From Magnetospirillum sp. (lineage in GTDB: Bacteria > Pseudomonadota > Alphaproteobacteria > Rhodospirillales > Magnetospirillaceae): a stretch of DNA of 46,546 nt. A program made the translations under genes and the position numbers. The notes beneath the pieces were generated by a model. It had not been told where the DNA came from, ran no database searches, and worked only from the letters and a program-made list of their open reading frames with translations. The stretch is taken from contig JACPDP010000026.1 in the NCBI GenBank assembly GCA_016183945.1, forward strand, positions 1-46,546, read 5' to 3'. Below are positions 38,403-46,546 of this stretch, piece by piece; the first letter of the stretch is position 1, and each line of letters starts with the position of its first letter.

Positions 38403-40181
38403 ATGGAGTCCACCCAGGGACTGCTGTTCAATATTCTGGCGCTGTTGGCCGCCGCGGTGTTGGCGGTGCCTCTGTTCCATCGCCTCGGCATCGGTCCGGT
38501 GCTGGGCTATCTGGTGGCCGGGGTGGTGGTGGGACCGCATGTGCTGCGCCTCATCGCCGAAATCGAGGACGTGCGGAAGCTGGGCGAATTCGGCGTCGTA
38601 TTCCTGTTGTTCGCCATCGGCCTCGAACTCAAGCTGTCCCGTCTGGCGGTGCTGCGCCGCCTGCTGTTCGGGCTGGGCAGCGCCCAGGTCGTGGTCACCG
38701 CCCTGGCGCTGGCGGCCATCGGCTGGGCCGGCGGGCTGCCGCTCGCCACCGCGGTGGTGGTGGGGGCAGCGCTGGCCTTCAGCTCGACGGCGGCGGTGCT
38801 GCAGATGCTGATGGAGCGGGGCGAGCTGGCCGGCCGGGCCGGCCGGGCCGCCTTTGCCGTGCTGCTGATGCAGGATCTCGCGGTGGCGCCGCTGCTGGTG
38901 CTGCTGACGGTGTTGTCGGATGCGAACGAGTCGCCGCCCCATGCCTTGGCGCTGGCCGCCCTGCGGGCGGCGGTGGCGGGCGGCCTGATCATCGGGGCGG
39001 GCCGCTTCCTGGTGCGGCCGTTCCTGCGTCTGGTCGCCTCCAGCCATTCGTCCGAGGCCTTCACCGGCGCGGCGGTGCTGGTGGTGCTGGGCACCGGCTG
39101 GGTGACCGAGGCGGCGGGCCTGTCCATGGCGTTGGGCGCCTTCCTCGCCGGGCTGCTGCTGGCCGAGACCGAGTTCCGTCACCAGGTGGAGGCCGACATC
39201 CAGCCGTTCCGCGGCTTTCTCCTCGGCTTGTTCTTCATGACGGTGGGAATGTCGCTGGATCTGTCGCTGCTGGCCGCCCACTGGCGCCAGGTGCTGCTGC
39301 TGGTGCTGCTGCTGATGACGGTAAAGGCGTCGCTGCTGGCGGGGCTGGCCCGCGCCTTCCGCCTCGAAGCCGATGTGGCGGCCCAGATGGCCCTCCTGCT
39401 GGCCCAGGGCGGCGAATTCGCCTTCGTGGTGTTCGGCCAGGCGATGCGGGGCGGCCTGCTGGAGCCTGAGACCTCCCGCCTGTTGACCCTGGTGGTGACC
39501 GCCTCGATGATGCTCACCCCCGGCCTGGCGGTGCTGGCCTCCGCCGTGGGCCATCGGCTGTACAAGCCGCAGGGCGATCTTGGCCACCTCGATGAACTGG
39601 CCAAGCTGTCGGGGCACGTCATCGTTGCCGGTTATGGTCGTGTCGGCCAGACGGTGGCGCGCCTGCTGCGCGACGGCGGCACCGCCGTGGTGGCGCTCGA
39701 CCTGCATGCCGACCGGGTGGTGGCGGCGCGCGCCGTCGGGCTGCCGGTCTTTTTCGCCGACGCCAGCAAGGCCGAAGTGTTCCGCGCCGCCGGCGCCGAG
39801 CGGGCGGCGGCGGTGGTGCTGACGCTGGACCGCCCCGGCGCCGCCGAGCGCGCCATGGCGGTGCTGCGCCGCAGCTTCCCCACCCTGCCGGTCTATGCCC
39901 GCGCCCGTGATCACGAGCACAGCGGCGCCTTGAAGCGGGCCGGGGCGACCATGGCGGTGCCGGAGACGGTGGAGGCCAGCCTGCAACTGGGAGCCACGGT
40001 GCTGCGCTCGACGGGCATGCCCGGCGATGTGCTGGAGACGCTGCTGTCGGCGGCGCGGCACGACGATTATGCCGGCCTTGGCTCCCTGATCGACGCCGAC
40101 CGCCCTACTCGGTCACCGCCTCGGCAACCGGGACAGGCGGGGGCGGGACGGGCGCGGGAGCCATCGGGCGGCGGGGAATGA
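38403..40181 (+). CDS. CPA2-family monovalent cation:proton antiporter, KefB-like
   Basis: 592 aa. Residues ~5-385 form 12 to 13 membrane segments with CPA2 features (FHRLGIGPVLGYLVAGVVVG, FGVVFLLFAIGLELKLSRL, LAFSSTAAVLQML, LLMQDLAVAPLL). Residues ~410-530 form an RCK/TrkA-N domain with HVIVAGYGRVGQTVARLLRD, which binds NAD or similar and gates the channel. It resembles KefB/KefC potassium efflux systems; a KefF/KefG partner is not present. The last 25 codons (Pro, Arg, Gly-rich) run 77 bp into the convergent kinase-fold gene. Confidence 0.9.
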   Translation: MESTQGLLFNILALLAAAVLAVPLFHRLGIGPVLGYLVAGVVVGPHVLRLIAEIEDVRKLGEFGVVFLLFAIGLELKLSRLAVLRRLLFGLGSAQVVVTALALAAIGWAGGLPLATAVVVGAALAFSSTAAVLQMLMERGELAGRAGRAAFAVLLMQDLAVAPLLVLLTVLSDANESPPHALALAALRAAVAGGLIIGAGRFLVRPFLRLVASSHSSEAFTGAAVLVVLGTGWVTEAAGLSMALGAFLAGLLLAETEFRHQVEADIQPFRGFLLGLFFMTVGMSLDLSLLAAHWRQVLLLVLLLMTVKASLLAGLARAFRLEADVAAQMALLLAQGGEFAFVVFGQAMRGGLLEPETSRLLTLVVTASMMLTPGLAVLASAVGHRLYKPQGDLGHLDELAKLSGHVIVAGYGRVGQTVARLLRDGGTAVVALDLHADRVVAARAVGLPVFFADASKAEVFRAAGAERAAAVVLTLDRPGAAERAMAVLRRSFPTLPVYARARDHEHSGALKRAGATMAVPETVEASLQLGATVLRSTGMPGDVLETLLSAARHDDYAGLGSLIDADRPTRSPPRQPGQAGAGRAREPSGGGE

Positions 40182-41037
40182 TCTTGACCACCGGCTTGAT
40201 CAGTTCGCGCTGAATGGGGACCGCGTCCAGTCGCTGCAGCACCTCGCCGGCATGGCCGGGGCGCAGCGAGGGATCGGGATCGGTGCAGCGCTTGACCAGT
40301 TCGGCCAGGGCCGCCGGCATGTCGTCGCCCATGTCCACCGCTCCCCGGCTGGTGTCGGGCAGCCGGCCGGTGGTCAGGCGGTAGGCCAGCACCCCCAGCG
40401 AAAACACGTCGGCGCGCGAGGTGACGGCGGTGGCGTTGTCGCGCTGCTCGGGGGCGGTGTAGTCGGGGCTGCCCATCCAGTGGTCGGGCATGGGCAGGTT
40501 GCGGTCGGGCAGCTTGACCATGCTGAAGTCGCACAGCTTGACCGAGCCGGATTCGCGGGCGTTGAGCAGGATGTTGGAGGGCTTGACCGCCCGGTGCACC
40601 ATGCCGCGGCGGTGCATGGCCGAGAGCGCCGAGGACAGTTGACGCAGCAGGCCGACGGCGCGGACCAGCGACACCTTGCGCGGGCGGTCGCGCTCGTCCG
40701 CCGCGGCGGCCTGGGCCGGGGCGGCGAAGTCCTTGCCGATCTCCCAGGCGAAATGGGCCGCCATGTACGGCATGACGAAATAGGGGCGGCCGTCCTCCAA
40801 CTGCTCCAGCGCCTTGACCGCGATGATGTGGGGATGGTCGAAAGCGGCCAGCAGGCGCGCCTCGGCAAGGAAGCGGTTGAGCAGCAGCGCCGGGCTCAAG
40901 GGGCCGCTGTCCTGGCGGGGATGAAACAGCTTCACCGCCACCGGCACCTGCAGGTCGGGATCGTGGCACAGCAGGATGCGGCTGTAGCCGCTGGTCACCA
41001 CCGCCTTGTGGATGACGTATTTTCCGATGCGTTCCAT
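40105..41037 (-). CDS. Protein-kinase-fold protein lacking the catalytic aspartate (predicted pseudokinase)
   Basis: About 310 aa, eukaryotic-type Ser/Thr kinase fold. Present: the ATP-anchoring Lys in VPVAVKLFHPR, the helix C Glu in FLAEARLLAAFDHPHI, the metal-binding DF in VKLCDFSMVKL (DFS instead of DFG), and GSPDYTAPEQRDN. The catalytic loop reads MVHRAVKPSNILLN: the HRD Asp is replaced by Ala (codon GCG, at about 40598-40600). The glycine loop is also degenerate (KAVVTSGYSRILLC). It ends in a Pro-rich tail (PAPVPPPPVPVAEAVTE). No membrane segment. It may sense or scaffold rather than phosphorylate. The ATG at 41037 (MERIGKYVIHK) is likely; GTG at 41046 is possible. Confidence 0.85.
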   Translation of the reverse strand: MERIGKYVIHKAVVTSGYSRILLCHDPDLQVPVAVKLFHPRQDSGPLSPALLLNRFLAEARLLAAFDHPHIIAVKALEQLEDGRPYFVMPYMAAHFAWEIGKDFAAPAQAAAADERDRPRKVSLVRAVGLLRQLSSALSAMHRRGMVHRAVKPSNILLNARESGSVKLCDFSMVKLPDRNLPMPDHWMGSPDYTAPEQRDNATAVTSRADVFSLGVLAYRLTTGRLPDTSRGAVDMGDDMPAALAELVKRCTDPDPSLRPGHAGEVLQRLDAVPIQRELIKPVVKIIPRRPMAPAPVPPPPVPVAEAVTE

Positions 41038-41180
41038 GGATGTCACCCGCGCCTCTCCCCCGCACGCACTCTATCATCTGGAACCGAGCCTGCCCACCCT
41101 GTCGTCAGGCGCCTCGCCAGGGCGTCCCGGCTGATGCCGTCGAACGCCGCCGGCCGTCCGGGCATGGCGGCTTCCGGCGA

Positions 41181-41215
41181 AAAGAAAGGAGCCTGCCCGG
41201 TGAGGGGCAGGCTCC
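41181..41215 (-). terminator. Intrinsic terminator of the RTX protein gene
   Basis: On the minus strand GGAGCCTGCCC (41215-41205) pairs with GGGCAGGCTCC (41198-41188), followed by TTTCTTTTC. It lies 24 bp past the stop codon and is a well-formed Rho-independent terminator. Confidence 0.85.
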
Positions 41216-41238
41216 GCAAGCTTTCCGGTCCGGTCACC

Positions 41239-44200
41239 CTACCATTTGATCTGCTCGACGTTCTGGAAGGTGATGGTGTCGTCGGTGCCGTCGTCATGGT
41301 GGATGGTGATGGTGCCGCTGCGGTCCTGGGCGCCCAGGTCGGTGGTGCCGGCGTCGGCGCCGGCGACCCAATCGTCGTGGTCGTGGGTGGTCGTCGCGCC
41401 ACCGTTCACCTGCACGGTGATGGAGACGTCGCCGCCCAGCTCGTGCAGGTCGATGGTGTCGGTCCAGTTGGATGAGGCACCGCCGTTGACCGTGTCGTGG
41501 CCCGAGCCGAAGTCGAACAGGAAGGTGTCGGAGCCGTCCTCGCCCGACAGCACATCGTTGCCGGTGCCGCCGATCAGGGTGTCGTCGCCCTTGCCGGTCC
41601 AGATGGTATCGCTGCCGGCCCCGCCATCCACGGTATCGTTGGCGGTGTAGGCGTAGGAGTTGTCGAAGACGTCGTTGCCGTCACCCAGTTGCGCCGCGGT
41701 GCCGCCTGCGGTGCCGTAGACGTAGTCGTTGGACTGGGAGCCGACGACGTTCTCAATGCTGCTGTAGGTGTCGCCGGCGGCATCGCCGCCGCTGCCCACT
41801 CCGCCGGCGCCGCCGTAGCCGTAACCGTCGCCGGCGCCGAGATAGACGTTCACCCCTTGCGTGCTTGCCGAATAGTCGACCGTGTCCGAGCCGGCGCCGC
41901 CGTACAGGGCGTCGTAGCCGGTGCCGCCGGTCAGGGTGTCGGCGCCGGAACCGCCGTACAGGGTGTCGTTGCCGGCATCGCCGTAGATGACGTCGGTGCC
42001 GCCGCCGCCGTAGATGATGTCGTTGCCGGCGCCGCCATGGATGAGATCGTTGCCGTCGCTGATGAAGGACGGAACGTCGATATGGATGCTGGCATGGTCG
42101 CTGGCGGAGGCGCCGCCGTCGGTGGCGGTCAGCGTCACGTTCAGGTCGATGTCGGCGACCGACCCGTCCGCCGGCATCCGCACCTCGACGCCGGCCATCT
42201 GCGCCGCCGTCAGATGATAGGCTCCGTCGTTGCCCACGGCCAGCACTTGGCCGTTGGCGCCGACGAGGTCCACTCCAGGGTGGTCGCCGCCAAAACTGAT
42301 GCTGTAGGTCAGCGACGCACTACCATCGGCGGAATGGCCGGTGATGTCGAGGCTCGCATAGGCATAGCCCGTGCCGCCCTGGGTGGCAGCCCCGTCGTCA
42401 CCGTAGAGGACGTCCGCGCCGTTGCCGCCGGTCAGAGTGTCGGCACCGCTGTTGCCGTACAGGGTATCGCCGCTGCCGTAGCCGTTGCGGTTGCCGTTGC
42501 CGGCACTCAGCACGTCGTTGCCCGAACCGCCGGACAGCACGTCGTTGCCGCCACCGCCGGTCAATTGGTCGTTGCCGCTGCCGCCGAACAGGTGGTCGCC
42601 GCCGCCGCCGCCAGACAACACGTCGTTGCCAGCGTCACCGTAGACGTAGTCTTTGCCGCCGCCGCCGGTCAATTGGTCGTTGCCCGAGCCGCCGTGCAGG
42701 GTATCGCCGCCGCCGCCGCCCTTCAGGCTGTCCTCGCCCGAACCGCCGAAAAGCGTGTCGCCGCCGCCGCCGCCGTTGAGACTGTCGTTGCCGGAACCGC
42801 CGAACAGCTTGTCATTGCCGCCGCCGCCGTTGAGGCTGTCGTTGCCGGCCCCGCCATACAGGGTGTCGGCTCCGCCCCCCCCCTTCAGGTTCTGGTTGCC
42901 GGAACTGCCGAGAGTGTCGTTGTCCAGATCGGCACCGTCGTTGTCGTAGGCGGTGGTGTTGGCACCGGTGCTGGTGGTGGTGGTGACGGCGAAGTTGGCG
43001 TCGTTGTAATCGTGATCGCTGCCCGCGCCGGTGATATCCTCCCAGTTCTGGTTGCCGGCATCCGCGGTGTCCTTCATGGACAAGGTGCCGCCGACATTGA
43101 GCGAACTGTTGCTGAACTCGACGTTCGAGCCGCCCGAACCGGTAAGGGCGTGGCCATCCGAGTCGAGCACCTGCCAGTGACCGCTGCCATCCTTGTGGAA
43201 GGTCACGGCTTCGCCGTCGGTGAGGCCGGCGTTGTTGCTGGCGCCGTTGGGAACCAGGAAGAAGCCGACCTGGCTGGGGTTGCAGCCGGTGATCTCGGCC
43301 ACGTGATTGGCGTCGGTATGGACGTTGCCGAACAGAATCTGACCGGTGGTCGGATCGCCGTGCTCGTCCATGATGTAGTAGCCGTAGGTGTTGTTGTAAC
43401 CGGCCGAGCCATCCAGGTCGGTGACGCTGATGCTCGTCTGACCCGCCGCTCCGGCGGCATGATGGTCGATATGGGCGTCGATTTCGGTGACACCGCTAAT
43501 GTTGACGCTGACCGTCTGAGCGGCAGAGTTGGCTTCACCGTCGTTGGCCACCACCTTGAAGGTGTCGGTGACGTGATCGCCGGCATTCAGCGAGCGGTCG
43601 GTCTCGGTGAAGGTGTACTGGCCGGTCGAGGTGTCGATGTTCACCGTGCCGTGGGTGGTATTGAGGCTGGTGACCAGACTGCCATCGGCTGCCTGCAGGT
43701 AATACTTGGCGGTGTCGTCGGCATCGGTGGCATGGATGGTACCGGTGACGCCATGGTTCTCATCGACCGACATCGAGGTGGTGGCGCTGGTCACCACCGG
43801 AGCATCGTTGACGCCGGTGATGTCGACGCTGACCGTCTCGGCGCTGGTGGTGCTGTCGCCGTCGGTGGCCACGACGCGGAAGGTGTCGGTGGCGTGCTCG
43901 CCGGTGTCCATGGCCTGGTCGGTGGCCGAGAAGGTGTACTTCCCGGTGGAGGTGTCGATGGTCACCGTGCCATGGGTGGTGTCCAGGCTGGTGACCTGAT
44001 TGCCGTTGGCGTCCAGCAGGTAGTAGCTGGTGGCGTCGCCGGCATCCACGTCGCTGGCGTGGATGGTGCCGCTGACCGAGTTGTCCTCGTTGACCGCCAG
44101 CGCCTTGTCCACCGAGGTGACGGTGGGCTTGTCGTTGACGTTCTCGACATGCACCCCGAAGGTGGTGTTCACCGAGGCGCCCGACTCGTCGGTGGCGGTG

Positions 44201-46546
44201 ACCTTGAGCGAGAGGTCGCCGACGTCGCCGTTGGCCGGCGTGCCCGAGAAGGTGCCGGTCGCGGTGTCGAAGTGCAGCCACGCCGGCAGCGGGCTGCCAT
44301 TGGCCAGCGTCGCCGAGTAGGTCAGGCTGTCGCCCAGCGGGATGTCCGCGTCGTGGAAGTGCGAGGCGGCGTTCAGCGAGAAGGCGCTGTCCTCGTTGAC
44401 GCTCTGGGTGGCGAAGGCATCCACCGTCGGCGGGTGGTTGAGGTCGATGGCCGAGCCGTTGACCACCACCGACAGGCCCTCGAAGCTGGTGGCGTCGATG
44501 CCCAGGGTGTCGAAATGGAAGCTCTGGCCGGCGTTGCCCGGATCGGCGACGAAGGCCTGGAACTCCATCAGCTCGGTGCGCACCGCCTCGGTGTACTGGG
44601 CGGTGCCCAGCTTGACCTGCAGGGTATCGGTGCCGCTGCCGCCGCTGATGGTGTCGGCCCCCTGGCCGGCGGTGTAGATGACGCGGTCGTTGTCGGCGCC
44701 GGCGTCGATGGTGTCGGCACCGGTGCCGCCCTCGATGGTGTCGGCGCCGGCGCCGCCGGACAGTGTGTCGTTACCCGAACCGCCCCACAGGCTGTCGTTG
44801 CCGACTCCACCTTGGATGCTGTCGTTGCCGCTGCTGCCCCACAGCTGGTCGTTGCCGGAGCCGCCGTCGATGGTGACATCGCCGACCGCATAGCGGCTGC
44901 TTGTGAGATCGACCACGTCGTTGCCGTCGCCGGCGTTGATCACCTCGACGCTGTCCAGGCGCGCGCCGGCGGCGGGCGAGGCGCTGTAGCCGTCGTCGAG
45001 GAAGAAGGCGTCGTTGCCCGAGCCCATGGCCAGGGTATCGGTGCCCTCGCCGCCACGGAACACGTCGTGGTTGTCGTTCATGCCGCCGATGCCGACGATG
45101 TTGCCGGGGCCGCCATGGCCGGGGTCGCCCGCGTTCTGGGCGCCGAAGCCGCCGCTCCAGGTGGCGTCGGCCCCGTAATTCAGCACGTCGTTGCCGGCGC
45201 CACCCTCCAGCAGGTCGGCGCCGCTGCCGCCGGTCAGCGTATCGTTGCCGCCGCCGCCATAGAGGGTGTCGTTGCCGGCGCCGCCCGACAGGGTGTCGTT
45301 GCCGGCGGCCGAGCCGGTGAAGTGCACGTCGATGGTGGTGGACGAGGTGGCGGTGTCGCCGTTGGCCCCTTCCACGGAACCGGCGCTGACAGTGAGCTGG
45401 AAGTCGGTGCCCTCACGGCCGGAAATGGTCAGGCCGGAGAGTTCGCCCGGGGTCAGGGTCCAGGTGCCGTCGGCATTGTGGGTGCCGGCCGACAGCGAAG
45501 CGCCGTCGGGCACGCCGCTGATGGTGACGTTGCCGAGGTGCTCGGACCCGTCGGTGTCCTTCAGCGTGTCGGTGATGTTGAGGCTGGCGGTGAAGCTGCC
45601 CTGGCCGTCGCCGCTGCCCTGCCCGTCGCCGTAGAGCACGTCGTTGCCGCCCTCGCCGGAGACCACGTCGTTGCCCGAACCGCCCACCAGGGTCTCGCCG
45701 CGGGCCGAGCCCATCAGGGTCTGGTTCTGGCCCGCCGACAGATCGATGGTGATATTGCCGGCCGAGAGGGTCGGCGCGTCGGCGTCGGGGGTGACGTCGA
45801 TGGAGACGGTCTGGGTGGTGGTGCCGCCGTGGCCGTCGCTGATGCTCACCGTGAAGCTGTCGGCGCCGCTGTAGTCGGCGCTCGGCGTATAGGTGAAGGT
45901 GCCGTCGGCATTGAGCGACAGGTTGCCATGTGCCGGCCCGCCGTTGTCCGCCAGCGACCAGCTCAGCGTGTCGCCGACGTCCACGTCGCTGGCCGTCAAT
46001 TGACCGCTGACCGCCTGGTCCTCGTTGGTGGCGGTGGCGACCCCCTGGGCCACCGGCCCGTCATTGGTGTTCTCGACATGCACCCCGAAGGTGGCGGTGG
46101 CGCTGGCCTCGCCGTCGGTGGCGGTGACCGTGACGCTGATGTCGCCGACGTCGCCGTTGGCGGGCGTGCCGGTGATGGCGCCGGTCTCGGGGTCGATGCT
46201 CATCCACGCCGGCAGCGGGCTGCCGTCGGCCAGGGTGGCGGAGTAGGTCAGGCTGTCGCCGACATCGGCGTCGGAGAAGGCGCCGGCGGTCTGTAGCGAG
46301 AAGCCGCTGTCCTCGTTGACCGACTGGTCGGCGATGGCGGTGGCCACCGGCCCGTCGTTGGTGTTCTCCACCGAGACGGCGAAGGTGGCGGTGGCGGTGG
46401 CGCCGGCCTCGTCGGTGGCGGTGACCGTGACGCTGATGTCGCCGACGTCGCCGTTGGCGGGCGTGCCGGTGATGGCGCCGGTCTCGGGGTCGATGCTCAT
46501 CCACGCCGGCAGCGGGCTGCCGTCGGCCAGGGTGGCGGAGTAGGTC
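41239..46546 (-). CDS. Giant RTX/cadherin-like type I secreted protein, C-terminal part (cut by window edge)
   Basis: 1,768 codons are visible and the frame is still open at the right edge. From N to C: two near-identical 99-residue cadherin-like (CADG) repeats (MSIDPETGAITGTPANGDVG), a VCBS/cadherin-type module (SADYSGADSFTVSISDG), a first block of RTX nonapeptides (GGAGNDTLYGGGGNDTL), another CADG repeat and two VCBS modules (VNIDTSTGQYTFTETD), a DUF4114-like domain (about 42975-43490; VGFFLVPNGASNNAG, EDITGAGSDHDYNDANF), a second large RTX block (about 42385-42920), a further jelly-roll-like module, a third RTX block and a C-terminal secretion-signal region (DTVNGGA, DTIDLHELGG, TFQNVEQIKW). 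Such proteins leave by a type I system and fold on Ca2+ outside, often as biofilm adhesins. No ABC exporter lies in the window. Confidence 0.92.
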   Translation of the reverse strand, partial: TYSATLADGSPLPAWMSIDPETGAITGTPANGDVGDISVTVTATDEAGATATATFAVSVENTNDGPVATAIADQSVNEDSGFSLQTAGAFSDADVGDSLTYSATLADGSPLPAWMSIDPETGAITGTPANGDVGDISVTVTATDGEASATATFGVHVENTNDGPVAQGVATATNEDQAVSGQLTASDVDVGDTLSWSLADNGGPAHGNLSLNADGTFTYTPSADYSGADSFTVSISDGHGGTTTQTVSIDVTPDADAPTLSAGNITIDLSAGQNQTLMGSARGETLVGGSGNDVVSGEGGNDVLYGDGQGSGDGQGSFTASLNITDTLKDTDGSEHLGNVTISGVPDGASLSAGTHNADGTWTLTPGELSGLTISGREGTDFQLTVSAGSVEGANGDTATSSTTIDVHFTGSAAGNDTLSGGAGNDTLYGGGGNDTLTGGSGADLLEGGAGNDVLNYGADATWSGGFGAQNAGDPGHGGPGNIVGIGGMNDNHDVFRGGEGTDTLAMGSGNDAFFLDDGYSASPAAGARLDSVEVINAGDGNDVVDLTSSRYAVGDVTIDGGSGNDQLWGSSGNDSIQGGVGNDSLWGGSGNDTLSGGAGADTIEGGTGADTIDAGADNDRVIYTAGQGADTISGGSGTDTLQVKLGTAQYTEAVRTELMEFQAFVADPGNAGQSFHFDTLGIDATSFEGLSVVVNGSAIDLNHPPTVDAFATQSVNEDSAFSLNAASHFHDADIPLGDSLTYSATLANGSPLPAWLHFDTATGTFSGTPANGDVGDLSLKVTATDESGASVNTTFGVHVENVNDKPTVTSVDKALAVNEDNSVSGTIHASDVDAGDATSYYLLDANGNQVTSLDTTHGTVTIDTSTGKYTFSATDQAMDTGEHATDTFRVVATDGDSTTSAETVSVDITGVNDAPVVTSATTSMSVDENHGVTGTIHATDADDTAKYYLQAADGSLVTSLNTTHGTVNIDTSTGQYTFTETDRSLNAGDHVTDTFKVVANDGEANSAAQTVSVNISGVTEIDAHIDHHAAGAAGQTSISVTDLDGSAGYNNTYGYYIMDEHGDPTTGQILFGNVHTDANHVAEITGCNPSQVGFFLVPNGASNNAGLTDGEAVTFHKDGSGHWQVLDSDGHALTGSGGSNVEFSNSSLNVGGTLSMKDTADAGNQNWEDITGAGSDHDYNDANFAVTTTTSTGANTTAYDNDGADLDNDTLGSSGNQNLKGGGGADTLYGGAGNDSLNGGGGNDKLFGGSGNDSLNGGGGGDTLFGGSGEDSLKGGGGGDTLHGGSGNDQLTGGGGKDYVYGDAGNDVLSGGGGGDHLFGGSGNDQLTGGGGNDVLSGGSGNDVLSAGNGNRNGYGSGDTLYGNSGADTLTGGNGADVLYGDDGAATQGGTGYAYASLDITGHSADGSASLTYSISFGGDHPGVDLVGANGQVLAVGNDGAYHLTAAQMAGVEVRMPADGSVADIDLNVTLTATDGGASASDHASIHIDVPSFISDGNDLIHGGAGNDIIYGGGGTDVIYGDAGNDTLYGGSGADTLTGGTGYDALYGGAGSDTVDYSASTQGVNVYLGAGDGYGYGGAGGVGSGGDAAGDTYSSIENVVGSQSNDYVYGTAGGTAAQLGDGNDVFDNSYAYTANDTVDGGAGSDTIWTGKGDDTLIGGTGNDVLSGEDGSDTFLFDFGSGHDTVNGGASSNWTDTIDLHELGGDVSITVQVNGGATTTHDHDDWVAGADAGTTDLGAQDRSGTITIHHDDGTDDTITFQNVEQIKW
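42385..42920 (-). repeat. RTX nonapeptide repeat array (largest block)
   Basis: On the minus strand the DNA encodes about 18 tandem GGxGxDxLx nonapeptides (for example GGSGNDSLNGGGGGDTLFGG), forming a calcium-binding beta roll. At DNA level GCCGCCGCCGCC-type runs recur every 27 bp. Boundaries are approximate. Confidence 0.85.
45907..46546 (-). repeat. 297-bp tandem repeat (99-aa cadherin-like unit)
   Basis: The unit beginning MSIDPETGAITG recurs exactly 297 bp apart (ATG at 46500 and 46203). At DNA level the bases 46415-46546 and 46118-46249 are essentially identical. The array evidently continues beyond the right edge, so copy number in an assembly may be unreliable. Confidence 0.85.

Noticed and set aside
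42370..42920. Regularly spaced DNA repeats that could suggest a CRISPR array
   Set aside because: The period is 27 bp, in frame with GGxGxDxLx nonapeptides inside a long coding sequence, and there are no unique spacers or cas genes.
41497..46296. A 1,599-codon open frame on the plus strand opposite the RTX gene
   Set aside because: The repetitive GC-rich codons of RTX and VCBS repeats leave the opposite strand open by chance; the product is only Val/Ala/Gly repeats with no signal or start site.

Overview
The window is a high-GC, gene-dense piece of chromosome that most resembles a Magnetospirillum-type member of the Rhodospirillales (Alphaproteobacteria). The basis is protein style and gene content: a short HprK lacking its N-terminal domain in an hprK-rapZ-EIIA-HPr-EI cluster, SoxYZ, a phasin, UbiK, cobalamin and molybdopterin genes, and several chemoreceptors. 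The genus is an inference from memory of these families.

Layout. 1-7161: a partial YqeY gene, then carA, a low-GC foreign-looking gene, a palindromic repeat, a frameshifted carB, greA and prmA. 7162-9600: hairpin-rich spacer, then a sulfur cluster (thioredoxin-like protein and TusA, divergent from a YeeE/YedE transporter) and a cold-shock gene. 9740-13779 (minus): a three-gene signalling operon of a PilZ-tailed chemoreceptor, a STAS protein, and a receiver/anti-sigma-type kinase/SpoIIE phosphatase fusion. 13978-14783: soxYZ. 14829-18752 (minus): the nitrogen-type PTS cluster. 18882-20115 (minus): asd with its own promoter, a threonine-rich leader peptide and an attenuator. 20352-22164 (minus): an Aer-like PAS protein overlapping a membrane chemoreceptor. 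22387-25788: rlmJ, cobC-cobS and divergent cobT. 25904-29042: ubiK, a YbjN-like gene, proC, a TetR-fold gene and a phasin. 29159-32360: EVE and YciI proteins (minus) and a large sensor kinase (plus). 32383-37204 (minus): moaE, moaD, moeA, a truncated mobB, pgsA, uvrC. 37568-41037: SDR reductase, KefB-like antiporter, and a protein-kinase-fold protein lacking its catalytic Asp. 41239 to the right edge (minus): the C-terminal 1,768 codons of a giant RTX/cadherin-like type I secreted protein.

Most notable observations. (1) A complete-looking threonine attenuator ahead of asd: ribosome binding site, a 17-residue leader with five Thr codons, mutually exclusive hairpins, and a terminator with six U. 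(2) carB carries an apparent 56-bp deletion removing a conserved stretch of the first ATP-grasp domain; restoring 56 bp gives an intact frame of exactly 1085 codons including the stop. (3) A low-GC gene with a palindromic repeat at its stop codon sits between carA and carB. (4) mobB has lost its start and P-loop, and its remnant is joined to the end of pgsA. Items 2 and 4 could be true mutations or assembly errors; the sequence alone cannot decide. No tRNA, rRNA, transposase, integrase or CRISPR array was found.
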